Source: Alphaproteobacteria bacterium
Lineage (GTDB): Bacteria; Pseudomonadota; Alphaproteobacteria; Micropepsales; Micropepsaceae
Assembly: GCA_020852655.1 (NCBI GenBank)
Contig: JADZAI010000108.1
Location: forward strand, 1 to 51,319
Direction of reading: 5' to 3'
Length of the DNA: 51,319 nt
Shown in pieces: positions 7,408 through 15,387 of the stretch. A model generated the notes under the pieces. It was not told where the DNA came from, ran no database searches, and saw only the letters and a list, made by a program, of their open reading frames with translations. Position numbers and translations under genes: made by a program. Positions within the stretch are counted from its first letter, which is position 1. Each line of letters opens with the position of its first letter.

Positions 7408-9318
7408 ATGACGAACGATGGAACTTTCCTTGAAAACAGCCTCTCGGGCGCGGGCCTGATCGCTGAAAAGGTCCGTACGCTGCCGAACGCGCCCGGTGTC
7501 TACCGGATGATCGATAAGGACGGCGAGGTCATCTATGTCGGCAAGGCGCGCGACCTGAAGAAGCGTGTCTCGAACTACACCAAGGGCCAGGGCCACACGT
7601 CGCGCATCGCGCGCATGATCATGAACACGGCCGACATGGCCTTCGTGCAGACGGCGTCGGAGACCGAGGCGCTGCTGCTGGAAGCGAATCTCATCAAGCG
7701 CTACCGGCCGCGCTACAATGTGACGCTGCGCGACGACAAGTCGTTCCCGAATATCCTGGTCACCGGCGACCACGCCTTTCCGCAGATCGTGAAGCATCGC
7801 GGCGCGCGCTCGCGGAAAGGCATCTATTTCGGCCCGTTCGCTTCGGCCGGCGCGGTGAACCGCACGCTCAACACGCTCCAGCGCGCCTTCCTGCTGCGCT
7901 CCTGCACCGATTCGGTGTTCGAGACCCGCACGCGGCCCTGCCTGCTGTATCAGATCAAGCGTTGCAGCGCGCCATGCACCGGGCGGATCGACGCGGCCGG
8001 CTATGGCGCGCTGGTCAGCGACGCCGAAGCTTTCCTCAACGGCAAGAGCCGCGCGGTGACCGAGGCGCTGGGCGCCCAGATGGAGGATGCGGCGGCGAAT
8101 CTCGATTTCGAATCCGCCGCGCGGCTGCGCGACCGCATCCGCTCGCTGTCGCATATCCAGCAGACCCAGGGCATCAACCCGCAGACCTTCGACGACGCCG
8201 ACCTCTTCGCCATCCATGGCGCGCATGGCGAGACCTGCATCCAGGTCTTCTTCTTCCGCGGCGGCCAGAACTGGGGCAACCGCGCCTATTTCCCGCGCCA
8301 CGATCACGGCGCGCCGGTCGACGAGGTGCTCGATGCCTTCGTCGCGCAGTTCTATGACGGCCGCGAGGCGCCGAAGCTGATCATCCTGTCCGTCGACATT
8401 CCCGGCCGCGAGCTGCTGGCCGAGGCGCTGACGGTGCGCGAGGGCCGCAGGATCGAGGTGCTGGTGCCCCAGCGCGGCGAGAAGCGCGAGATCGCCGACC
8501 AGGCGGCGATGAACGCCCGCGAGACGCTGATGCGCCGTCAGGCCGAGAGCGCCGCCGAATCCGAGCTGCTGCAGGGCGTCGCCGAGGTGTTCGGCCTGGA
8601 AGGTCCGCCGCAGCGCATCGAGGTCTACGACAACAGCCACATCCAGGGCTCCAAGCCCGTGGGCGGCATGATCGTCGCCGGGCCGCGCGGCCTGGAGAAG
8701 AGCCAGTACCGCAAGTTCAACATCAAGTCGGCCGCCGGCAATGACGACATCGCGATGATGCGCGAGGTGCTGGTCCGCCGCTTCGCCCGCATGGCCGAGA
8801 CGAAACGTACCGCCGACGATGCCGGCGCCCCGATCTTCGATGAGAACGAAAAGGACACCGACGAGGGCTGGGAGCGCCCCGACCTGATGCTGATCGACGG
8901 CGGCCCGGGGCAGCTCTCCTCGGCGCTGGAGGCGCTGAAGGAAGCCGGCATCGAGGGCATCACCATCGCCGGCATCTCGAAGGGGCCGGACCGCGATGCG
9001 GGGCGCGAGAATTTCCATCTGCCCGGCAAGCCGGCCTTCATGCTGGAGCCGAACCATCCGGTGCTGTTCTATCTCCAGCGCCTGCGCGACGAGGCCCACC
9101 GCTTCGCCATCGGCACGCACCGGGCGCGGCGCTCGAAAGCCATCGCCGACAATCCTCTGGACGCCATCGACGGCATCGGCGCCAAGCGCAAACGGGCGCT
9201 GCTGCTGCATTTCGGCTCGGCCAAGGGCGTGCGGAATGCCAGCGCCGCCGACCTGGCCGCCGTCGAAGGTGTCAGCGAGGCGCTGGCCCGTCGCATTTAC
9301 GACCACTTCCGGGCATAA
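7408..9318 (+). CDS. uvrC: Excinuclease ABC subunit C
   Basis: A 636-residue protein, the usual length of UvrC, which makes both incisions around bulky DNA lesions together with UvrA and UvrB. An N-terminal GIY-YIG nuclease domain begins at G30-V-Y and Y43-V-G ([13 protein letters not shown]). A cysteine-containing linker, the UVR/UvrB-binding helix pair (about 205-240), an RNase H-like nuclease domain ([22 protein letters not shown]) and a C-terminal helix-hairpin-helix pair (about 575-635) follow. The start at 7408 leaves the usual short leader; an ATG at 7342 is in frame. It heads the uvrC-pgsA-moaD-moaE operon. The intergenic stretch before it (about 7235-7285) is unusually AT-rich and probably carries the promoter. 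Confidence 0.96.
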   Translation: MTNDGTFLENSLSGAGLIAEKVRTLPNAPGVYRMIDKDGEVIYVGKARDLKKRVSNYTKGQGHTSRIARMIMNTADMAFVQTASETEALLLEANLIKRYRPRYNVTLRDDKSFPNILVTGDHAFPQIVKHRGARSRKGIYFGPFASAGAVNRTLNTLQRAFLLRSCTDSVFETRTRPCLLYQIKRCSAPCTGRIDAAGYGALVSDAEAFLNGKSRAVTEALGAQMEDAAANLDFESAARLRDRIRSLSHIQQTQGINPQTFDDADLFAIHGAHGETCIQVFFFRGGQNWGNRAYFPRHDHGAPVDEVLDAFVAQFYDGREAPKLIILSVDIPGRELLAEALTVREGRRIEVLVPQRGEKREIADQAAMNARETLMRRQAESAAESELLQGVAEVFGLEGPPQRIEVYDNSHIQGSKPVGGMIVAGPRGLEKSQYRKFNIKSAAGNDDIAMMREVLVRRFARMAETKRTADDAGAPIFDENEKDTDEGWERPDLMLIDGGPGQLSSALEALKEAGIEGITIAGISKGPDRDAGRENFHLPGKPAFMLEPNHPVLFYLQRLRDEAHRFAIGTHRARRSKAIADNPLDAIDGIGAKRKRALLLHFGSAKGVRNASAADLAAVEGVSEALARRIYDHFRA

Positions 9319-9328
9319 GCGCTCCATC

Positions 9329-9895
9329 ATGCGCCTCACCTGGCCGACCATCCTTACACTGCTGCGCATCGTCCTCATCCCCGTGATGGTCGCGCTCTTC
9401 TATGTCGGGGGCGATGCCGCGCGCTGGGCGGCGCTCGGGGTCTTCATCCTCGCATCGCTGACCGACTGGCTGGACGGCTATCTGGCGCGCCTGCTGAAGG
9501 AACAGTCCCGCCTCGGAGAGATGCTCGACCCGATCGCCGACAAGCTCATCGTCTGCGCCGCGCTGGTGATGCTGGTGAAGGACGAGACCATCCACGACTA
9601 CACCGTGATCGCCGCCATCGTGATCATCTCGCGCGAGATCCTGCTCTCGGGCCTGCGCGAATATCTGGCGGCGGCCCAGGTGAAGGTCCGCGTCTCGCGC
9701 ATCGCCAAGCTGAAGACGACGATCCAGATGGTCGCGATCTGCGTGCTGATCGGTGCGCCCCCGGTCGCCGCATCCTGGCCGCTGATCGACGACATCGGCG
9801 CCTGGGGCCTGTGGATCGCGGCGGCGCTGACGGTCTACACCGGCTGGGGCTATCTGATCGGCAGCCTCAGGCACATGGAGGACGGCGCGCCGTGA
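9329..9895 (+). CDS. pgsA: CDP-diacylglycerol-glycerol-3-phosphate 3-phosphatidyltransferase
   Basis: A 188-residue integral membrane enzyme that makes phosphatidylglycerol phosphate, the first committed step to phosphatidylglycerol and cardiolipin. The CDP-alcohol phosphotransferase signature is complete: D49-G-x2-A53-R-x8-G63-x3-D67-x3-D71, with D46 preceding it. Several hydrophobic helices follow. It starts 10 bases after uvrC, an order common in proteobacteria, and overlaps moaD by four bases. Confidence 0.95.
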   Translation: MRLTWPTILTLLRIVLIPVMVALFYVGGDAARWAALGVFILASLTDWLDGYLARLLKEQSRLGEMLDPIADKLIVCAALVMLVKDETIHDYTVIAAIVIISREILLSGLREYLAAAQVKVRVSRIAKLKTTIQMVAICVLIGAPPVAASWPLIDDIGAWGLWIAAALTVYTGWGYLIGSLRHMEDGAP

Positions 9896-10143
9896 GGATC
9901 CTCTATTTCGCCTGGGTGCGCGAACGCGCCGGCGCCGCTGAGGAAACAGTCAGCCCGCCCGCCGGCCTGACGACCGTCGGCCAGCTCGCCGACTGGCTCG
10001 CCACGCGCTCGCCCGGCCATGCGGCGGCCTTCGCCGACCGCAGGCGCCTGCGGGTCGCGATCAACCAGGAGCAGGCACGCTTCGACGATCCCGTCGGGCC
10101 GGGCGACGAGGTCGCCTTCTTCCCGCCGATGACCGGGGGCTGA
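9892..10143 (+). CDS. moaD: Molybdopterin synthase sulfur carrier subunit
   Basis: An 83-residue ubiquitin-like protein ending in the required C-terminal Gly-Gly (PPMTGG), which is adenylated and thiocarboxylated to supply sulfur to MoaE. It starts at a GTG overlapping the pgsA stop as GTGA. The beta-grasp pattern is clear from RILYFAWVRERAG to DEVAFFPP. Its position directly before moaE, two bases apart, fits the heterotetrameric synthase. Confidence 0.93.
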   Translation: MRILYFAWVRERAGAAEETVSPPAGLTTVGQLADWLATRSPGHAAAFADRRRLRVAINQEQARFDDPVGPGDEVAFFPPMTGG

Positions 10144-10145
10144 CC

Positions 10146-10589
10146 ATGGCGGTGCGCATCCAGGCCGCCGATTTCGACGCGGGTGCCGAGATCGCGGCGC
10201 TCACGGCCGGCCGCGACGACATCGGCGCGGTGGTGTCCTTCACCGGCCTCGTCCGCGGCGGCGAGGTCAGCGCCATGACCCTCGAACATTATCCCGGCAT
10301 GACCGAGCGCGCGCTGGAGCAGATCGAGGCCGAGGCAAACCGCCGCTGGCCGCTGAAGGCCTCGCTGGTCGTCCATCGTGTCGGACGGCTGGAGCCCGGC
10401 GCAAACATCGTGCTGGTTCTCACCGCCTCCGAAGGCCGCCACGCCGCCTTCGAAGCGGCGTCGTTCCTGATGGACTACCTCAAGACAGACGCGCCGTTCT
10501 GGAAGAGCGAGGAACGCGCGGACGGCAGCACAAGCTGGGTCGATGCGCGCGAGGCGGACGATAGCGCGAAGACGAGATGGGAGAGTTAG
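10146..10589 (+). CDS. moaE: Molybdopterin synthase catalytic subunit
   Basis: A 147-residue MoaE, which converts cyclic pyranopterin monophosphate to molybdopterin using the MoaD thiocarboxylate. Conserved parts are FTGLVRG, the LEHYPGM loop, HRVGRL and the catalytic lysines K113 and K120 (LKTDAPFWKSE). It is the last gene of the uvrC operon. Its final four bases overlap the end of the convergent ParE-type toxin gene, so any transcription terminator must lie inside the toxin gene or be absent. Confidence 0.95.
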   Translation: MAVRIQAADFDAGAEIAALTAGRDDIGAVVSFTGLVRGGEVSAMTLEHYPGMTERALEQIEAEANRRWPLKASLVVHRVGRLEPGANIVLVLTASEGRHAAFEAASFLMDYLKTDAPFWKSEERADGSTSWVDAREADDSAKTRWES

Positions 10590-10882
10590 TCTTCTCCGGC
10601 GAGCGCTGCGTCGTAGTCACGCGCACCGTGAAGTATGCGAACGATTTTGACGGTCTCTGCGACGCGGTAGAACACCAGATAGGGTCCGACGACGCGCTTG
10701 CGGTAGCCGAATTCCGCAAAGCGCGGCTCGATTGCATAGGCCAAGGGATAAGGCCCGAGGTTAGTGCACGCCTTGCGGAGACGTTTGACCACCTCGACCG
10801 CGGCTCGCGGGCTGTCCTGCGCTATCCAATCTGCAATCGCCTCAAGATCGCGCTCGGCATGCGCGGTGAGGACGACCTTCAC
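10586..10882 (-). CDS. parE: RelE/ParE family toxin
   Basis: A 98-residue protein of the RelE/ParE fold: KVVLTAHAERDLEAIADWIAQDSP at the N-terminus, then a two-helix hairpin and the strand pattern RKRVVGPYLVFYRV...VRILHGARDY. The C-terminal ILHGARD motif is usual for ParE, whose members inhibit DNA gyrase; RelE members cleave mRNA. It overlaps the antitoxin gene as ATGA, the normal order for parDE. Confidence 0.88.
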   Translation of the reverse strand: MKVVLTAHAERDLEAIADWIAQDSPRAAVEVVKRLRKACTNLGPYPLAYAIEPRFAEFGYRKRVVGPYLVFYRVAETVKIVRILHGARDYDAALAGED

Positions 10883-11130
10883 TTGGCCATCGCCTCATAC
10901 TTGGCAAGCAGACGATCGAACACGTCATCGGCATCGACGACTCGACCTGCATCGATATCGGCTTGGCCTTCCGCCAATCTCGCATCCAGCTCCGCCAGCC
11001 TCTTCTCATGCTCATCGAGAAGTCGCACCCCCGCACGCAGCACCTCGCTGCGTGAACCGTAGCGGCCTTTGGTCACCAGGTCGCTGACGACCTTTTCCAG
11101 ATGCTTTCCGAGATTGACACTGCTGGGCAT
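10879..11130 (-). CDS. parD: ParD-like antitoxin
   Basis: An 83-residue protein with an N-terminal ribbon-helix-helix (residues about 3-40: SSVNLGKHLEKVVSDLV, GRYGSRSEVLRAGVRLL) and a charged C-terminal tail (EKRLAELDARLAEGQADID) expected to wrap the toxin. A strong GGGGGAGAA ribosome binding site precedes the ATG. The short palindrome at 11163-11175 is a candidate autoregulatory operator. The pair is in a less GC-rich islet between moaE and ilvE. Confidence 0.88.
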   Translation of the reverse strand: MPSSVNLGKHLEKVVSDLVTKGRYGSRSEVLRAGVRLLDEHEKRLAELDARLAEGQADIDAGRVVDADDVFDRLLAKYEAMAK

Positions 11131-11162
11131 GGTGGCTTCTCCCCCACGGAGAATACACTCCC

Positions 11163-11175
11163 GATAACTATTATC
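11163..11175. promoter_or_regulatory. Candidate ParD operator/promoter palindrome
   Basis: GATAA-CTA-TTATC is a perfect inverted repeat with 5-base arms, 33-45 bases upstream of the parD start in an AT-rich patch. Ribbon-helix-helix antitoxins normally bind such repeats overlapping their own promoter. The role here is inferred from position. Confidence 0.45.
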
Positions 11176-11184
11176 AATCCTCGC

Positions 11185-12018
11185 TCACCGGTTGGCCAAG
11201 TCGATGACTGGTTGCTGGAGCCAGAAAATCTCCGTTGCAGGCTCGCACCAGAACCCCTCGAAAAGACTCGGGATATCCAACCGGACCAGTTCGTTATGCT
11301 GGCCGAACAGCACCGTGAAAAAGCTGTCCCACTCGACGACAGCTCGGATGCCTCCGCATGTCGATGTGATGCATTGCGGAGAAAAGCCCGTGACATGGCC
11401 ATCGAGGTTGGCCCAAAGTGGCGGCGCGCCCATGATATCGTTTGAGCAGGTGACACACTCGTCGGCCAAAAGCCGCTCGACGTCGAGATGAACTGAAAAG
11501 TCTCCAAACTCATCCTGCAAGAGCACATGCTCCAACCCGGCGCGCCGAAACATTTCACCCAGTGGCCGTTCCATCCTTGCCTGGATTCGCCCTTCGCTCG
11601 GTTGGATTAGCCCGCGAGCCTCGACCAGGGTATTCAACCGAAGTTCGCCTTCGCGATCCATCAGGTGTTCGCGGATCCCCAAGATCGATGTGCGCAGGAC
11701 GCGATCGAGTGCGCGATGATCGTGGAGGCCTAGTTCGTCGATTACAGCGCTCCATCTGACAGTCACGCCGACTCGCTTTTCGAGCTCAAGCAAGGCCGTC
11801 GTGCTGAATTTTGACGGATCGCCCTGCTTGAGGCGTGCGATCATGTCCTCTGGTTCAAGTTCGTCACCCGGACTGACGGCAACGGCTGTGGTCATGGGTC
11901 GAAAATCGGACGGACGAATGCCGGGCACGAAACAGAACGGATGCAGCGCGACAAAGGCCGCATTGTAGCGACCGTCGAACGACGCCAGAATCGGGTCGTC
12001 GATGAGGTTGCTCACCAA
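11185..12018 (-). CDS. Hypothetical protein, possibly DUF2711-like
   Basis: A protein of up to 277 residues with no secretion signal or membrane segment. It contains ALHPFCFVPG near residue 25, VTVRWSAVIDELGL near residue 85, an SILGIREHL segment and FFTVLFGQHNELVRLDI near the C-terminus. The order of these blocks reminds me of DUF2711 proteins from Firmicutes, but this is a weak recollection. The start is a TTG at 12018 or GTG at 12015, six to nine bases after ilvE; an ATG at 11895 would remove the LHPF block. It is visibly less GC-rich than ilvE, suggesting acquisition with parDE. Confidence 0.6.
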   Translation of the reverse strand: MVSNLIDDPILASFDGRYNAAFVALHPFCFVPGIRPSDFRPMTTAVAVSPGDELEPEDMIARLKQGDPSKFSTTALLELEKRVGVTVRWSAVIDELGLHDHRALDRVLRTSILGIREHLMDREGELRLNTLVEARGLIQPSEGRIQARMERPLGEMFRRAGLEHVLLQDEFGDFSVHLDVERLLADECVTCSNDIMGAPPLWANLDGHVTGFSPQCITSTCGGIRAVVEWDSFFTVLFGQHNELVRLDIPSLFEGFWCEPATEIFWLQQPVIDLANR

Positions 12019-12024
12019 TCGCGG

Positions 12025-12921
12025 TTACGCCGCCTTCGCCCGGGTGCCGCGCACTTCGGCGGCGTAGTCGTCCATCAGGGTGCGACTGAGGGCGGCGGGC
12101 GTGTATCTGTGCGGGCCGATCTCGGAGATCGGTGTCACTTCGGCGCCGGTGCCGCAGAGGAACGCCTCGGTGAAGCTGCCGAGCTCGTCCGGCATGATAT
12201 GGCGTTCGATCACTTCGATCTGCCGCGCGCGGGCGAGATCGATCACCGACTGGCGCGTGATGCCGTTCAGGAAGCAATCCGGCGTCGGCGTGTGGATCTT
12301 GCCGTCCCTGATGAAGAACATGTTGGCGCCCGTCGCCTCGGCGACATAGCCGCGATAATCGTACATCAGCGCGTCCTGATAGCCCTTGGCCTCGGCCGCA
12401 TGCTTCGACAGCGTACAGATCATGTAGAGCCCGGCGGCCTTGGCATGGCACGGCGCCGATTCCGGGCTCGGCCGCTTCCAGTCGGAAACGTCGAGCTTGA
12501 TGCCCTTCATCTTCGTCGCCGGATCGAACATCGACGGCCAGAGCCAAGCTGCAACCGCCACATGGATGGTGGAATGCTGGGCGCTCACCGCCATCATCTC
12601 GCTGCCGCGCCAGGCGACCGGGCGGATATAGGCATCGGAAAAGCCGTTCTGCGCGACCACGTCCGCTTTCGCCGCGAGGATCTGCTCACGCGAATAGGGA
12701 ATCCTGAAGCCCATCAGCTCGCCCGACTTGAAGAAGCGGTCGGTGTGCGCTTCGGACTTGTAGATCTTGCCGCCATAGGCGCGCTCGCCTTCGAAGACGC
12801 AGCTCCCATAGTGCAGGCCATGGGTCAGGCAGTGAATCTTGGCGTCGCGCCAAGGCACCAGCTTGCCGTCGAACCAGATGACTCCGTCGCGATCGTCGAA
12901 CGGAATGATGGCGGCGGACAT
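12025..12921 (-). CDS. ilvE: Branched-chain amino acid aminotransferase
   Basis: A 298-residue class IV PLP aminotransferase that catalyses the last step of leucine, isoleucine and valine synthesis and the first of their breakdown. The PLP-binding lysine is K161 (APCHAKAAGLYM), and the family signature GYVAEATGANMFF follows. The N-terminal HCLTHGLHYGSCVFEG motif and overall length match bacterial IlvE. A TTGACA box with a palindrome in its spacer lies upstream, shared with the divergent marR gene. Confidence 0.93.
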   Translation of the reverse strand: MSAAIIPFDDRDGVIWFDGKLVPWRDAKIHCLTHGLHYGSCVFEGERAYGGKIYKSEAHTDRFFKSGELMGFRIPYSREQILAAKADVVAQNGFSDAYIRPVAWRGSEMMAVSAQHSTIHVAVAAWLWPSMFDPATKMKGIKLDVSDWKRPSPESAPCHAKAAGLYMICTLSKHAAEAKGYQDALMYDYRGYVAEATGANMFFIRDGKIHTPTPDCFLNGITRQSVIDLARARQIEVIERHIMPDELGSFTEAFLCGTGAEVTPISEIGPHRYTPAALSRTLMDDYAAEVRGTRAKAA

Positions 12922-12956
12922 AGGACCCTCCGGTTCGGACTGAATTTTGTTGCCGT

Positions 12957-12985
12957 GTGCTACTGTTAGCCGCTAAATATGTCAA
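12957..12985 (-). promoter_or_regulatory. Candidate ilvE promoter containing a MarR-type palindrome
   Basis: On the minus strand TTGACA (12980-12985) is followed, 17 bases on, by a weak -10 candidate TAGCAC (12957-12962). The spacer holds the inverted repeat TTAGC-C-GCTAA (12966-12976). The divergent marR start codon is at 12987. A MarR dimer bound there would block ilvE transcription and possibly its own. The -35 and the palindrome are seen; the function is inferred. Confidence 0.4.
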
Positions 12986-12986
12986 C

Positions 12987-13499
12987 ATGACTGACGTAAA
13001 ATCGCCGGTTAGCCCCCAGGCTTCCTCGCTCCTCTATCTGCGCGAGGACGAACTGCGCCGCGGCATCGAGTTCCTGTTCTTCGGCTATCGCGATTTCCTG
13101 TCCGAAGCGGACGGCGAACTGGCGGCGATCGGTCTTGGCCGCGCCCATCACCGCGCGCTCCATTTCGTCGGCCGCAATCCGGACCTGCCGGTCAGCGAGC
13201 TTCTCGCCATCCTCAAGATCACCAAGCAAAGCCTGGGGCGCGTCCTGAAGGACCTGCTCGCCCGCCGTCTGATCGAGCAGAAGCCCGGACGCCGCGACCG
13301 CCGCCAGCGCCTGCTCAGCCTCACGCCCGAAGGCCAGGCGCTGCACGCCAGATTGCTGACCTTGCAGCGGACGCGGATGGCCCGGGCCTTTCGCGAGGCC
13401 GGGCCGGACGCGGTCTTGGGCTTCCGCAAGGTCCTCTCAGGGCTTATTTCGGACGACGAACGTCCGAAAGTCCTCGCCATGATTGGAGGAGGCGCCTGA
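12987..13499 (+). CDS. petP: MarR family regulator, PetP-like
   Basis: A 170-residue MarR-type protein with a winged helix: LPVSELLAILKITKQSLGRVLKDLLARRLIEQKPGRRDRR-type helix-turn-helix and wing at about residues 65-110, and dimerisation helices at both ends. The following ompR-type gene starts inside its stop codon (TGATG), so the two are translationally coupled. MarR-OmpR pairs of this kind are known as petP-petR from Rhodobacter capsulatus, where they sit before petABC. Here the bc1 genes lie about 24 kb away. The symbol rests on this arrangement. Confidence 0.8.
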   Translation: MTDVKSPVSPQASSLLYLREDELRRGIEFLFFGYRDFLSEADGELAAIGLGRAHHRALHFVGRNPDLPVSELLAILKITKQSLGRVLKDLLARRLIEQKPGRRDRRQRLLSLTPEGQALHARLLTLQRTRMARAFREAGPDAVLGFRKVLSGLISDDERPKVLAMIGGGA

Positions 13500-14206
13500 T
13501 GAGCCAAGCCGCAGCCCTCGATGCCGACAGCCGCCACATCCTGGTGGTCGACGACGACACGCGCATCCGCACGCTCTTGCAGCGCTTCCTGTCGACCAAC
13601 GGCTACCGCGTGACGATGGCCGCGGATGCGGCCGAAGCGCGCACGCATCTGAGGAATTTCGCCTTCGACCTCATCGTGCTCGACGTCATGATGCCGGGCG
13701 AGGACGGCCTCAGCCTCACGCAGTTCCTGCGCAAGTCGAGCGACGTGCCGGTGCTGCTGCTCACCGCCAGGGGCGAGGCGGCCGATCGCATCGCGGGCCT
13801 CGAAAGCGGCGCTGACGACTATCTGGCGAAGCCCTTCGAGCCGCGCGAGTTGCTGCTGCGCATCGCAGCGATCGGACGCCGCGCGCGGGCCGAACGCTCG
13901 GCGCTCAAGGAAGTCCGCCTCGGGGCCTTCCGTTTCGACCCGGAGCGCGGCGAAATGACGCGCGACGGACGCCAGGTGAAGCTGACCGGCGCCGAGACCG
14001 CCCTGCTCCGCCTCCTCTCCGCCCATGCCGGCAAGCCGATCAGCCGCACGGAACTGGCGCAGCGCACGGGCGCCGGCCTGGAGCGTTCGATCGACGTCCA
14101 GGTCACCCGGCTGCGCCGCAAGATCGAGACCGACCCGAAGATGCCGCTCTACCTTCAGACCGTGCGCAGCATCGGCTACGTGCTGATCCCCGACGGCGTT
14201 AGCTAG
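13499..14206 (+). CDS. petR: OmpR family response regulator, PetR-like
   Basis: A 235-residue two-domain response regulator. The receiver domain has D18-D19, phosphoacceptor D62 (LDVMMPGEDG), the LLTARGEAADRIAGLESGADDY block and the conserved Lys (AKPFEPREL). The C-terminal winged helix (about 135-230) ends RSIDVQVTRLRRKIE...VRSIGYVL. GGAGGAGG precedes the start, which overlaps the marR stop by one base. No kinase gene is adjacent; the EnvZ-like kinase at 18537 is the nearest candidate partner. Confidence 0.9.
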   Translation: MSQAAALDADSRHILVVDDDTRIRTLLQRFLSTNGYRVTMAADAAEARTHLRNFAFDLIVLDVMMPGEDGLSLTQFLRKSSDVPVLLLTARGEAADRIAGLESGADDYLAKPFEPRELLLRIAAIGRRARAERSALKEVRLGAFRFDPERGEMTRDGRQVKLTGAETALLRLLSAHAGKPISRTELAQRTGAGLERSIDVQVTRLRRKIETDPKMPLYLQTVRSIGYVLIPDGVS

Positions 14207-14282
14207 TTGTTACGAGTCCGTTTACCTTCCTGAAATCGCGACCGAAGACACTGCGGAACTCCGCAGAGCCCCTTCACGTCGC

Positions 14283-15380
14283 ATGTCCGTTCGAAGCCAC
14301 CGCGATCTCGCCGCGCTCGCCACCAGCGCCTCGACGAGCCGCGTCCTGAATCTGGCCCTGCTCGACTCGCGCCACGGGACCGAGGCGGAGCACCGGGAAC
14401 AGCCGCTCTTCAAGAGCCGCCAGCTCAATACCGCGATCGTCATCAAGCACCGGCTGCGCTCGAATGAACGGGCGAGCGTGAAGACCCAGCGCCTCAACGC
14501 CACCAAGGTGGTTCTGCCGTTCGATCTCAGCAATCTCAGGATCGGCGGGCAGGCCTTCTTCGTCGGCGAGCCGAGCCAAGCGGCCATGCTGCGCGAAGGG
14601 GCCGGCGTATCGGCCGACGATTTGCGCCACGATCTGTCGGTCCTCGGCCAGATCGACGCCCTGCCGTCGCTCGACCCCTTCCTGATGCGCGAACAACTAC
14701 GCCGCAACGGCTTCAACGCAGCCAATACCTATTTCAACATCCTGCCGAGCGACCTCGCGCGCATGCAGGCCTTCGTGGCGTCGGAGATCAAGGCCCTGGT
14801 GTCGTTGGCCTTCGGCGTGGGCGGTGGTGGCGACTCGGCAGCCCGCCTTGCCGACGCCCTGCTCTCCACCCAACTCGACGAACGGCTCGAGCCGCTTCGG
14901 GTCACGCTCCGTCTCGAAGGCGATCAGTTCCGCGAGGGCGTGTTCTGCTGGAAGGGCTTTCTCTATTACAAATGGCTGCGCGAGGGTCTCACCGGCGACG
15001 TGGTGCGGGTGCTGAAGGAGATCGGCACCCTGCGCATCATGGGACCGCGCGACCGGGGCTCGATGGAATACATCGCGACGACGCAGACGAAGGTGCGCGA
15101 TTGCATCCGCGCCGAGATTGCGGCGGCCAAGGCGTCGATCGACGACTATGATCGCATGTTCGACGACCTCGTGAACAATTCGAAGGCGACGGCGTTCCGC
15201 GAATTCCTGCTGAGTGCCCCGGAGCGCTTCCTCAAGCTCGGCGAACGCCTCGGCAATGTCGCGCATATCGCGAGCTTCTGGCGTTACCGCGTCCCCGATC
15301 CCAAGAATCTTGCGCTGACCATCGAGGAGGCGCTCGACATCCTTCAGGACTTCGAGACCAGCCTCAGCGGCAGCGCCTAG
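14283..15380 (+). CDS. Conserved hypothetical protein of unknown function
   Basis: A 365-residue soluble protein without signal peptide. It starts with a basic leader and has LNTAIVIKHRLRSNERASV and TKVVLPFDLSNLRIGGQAFFV in the N-terminal third, a hydrophobic YKWLREGLTGDVVRVLKEIG stretch in the middle and a helical C-terminus. The fold cannot be named from sequence alone. It follows petR in the same direction after 76 bases, so it could be a target or partner of that regulator. It converges with the acyl-CoA dehydrogenase gene, stops 7 bases apart. Confidence 0.75.
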   Translation: MSVRSHRDLAALATSASTSRVLNLALLDSRHGTEAEHREQPLFKSRQLNTAIVIKHRLRSNERASVKTQRLNATKVVLPFDLSNLRIGGQAFFVGEPSQAAMLREGAGVSADDLRHDLSVLGQIDALPSLDPFLMREQLRRNGFNAANTYFNILPSDLARMQAFVASEIKALVSLAFGVGGGGDSAARLADALLSTQLDERLEPLRVTLRLEGDQFREGVFCWKGFLYYKWLREGLTGDVVRVLKEIGTLRIMGPRDRGSMEYIATTQTKVRDCIRAEIAAAKASIDDYDRMFDDLVNNSKATAFREFLLSAPERFLKLGERLGNVAHIASFWRYRVPDPKNLALTIEEALDILQDFETSLSGSA

Positions 15381-15387
15381 CCGCGGG

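Noticed and set aside
7318..9378. Long minus-strand frame opposite uvrC
   Set aside because: Explained as a shadow of the highly conserved uvrC frame.
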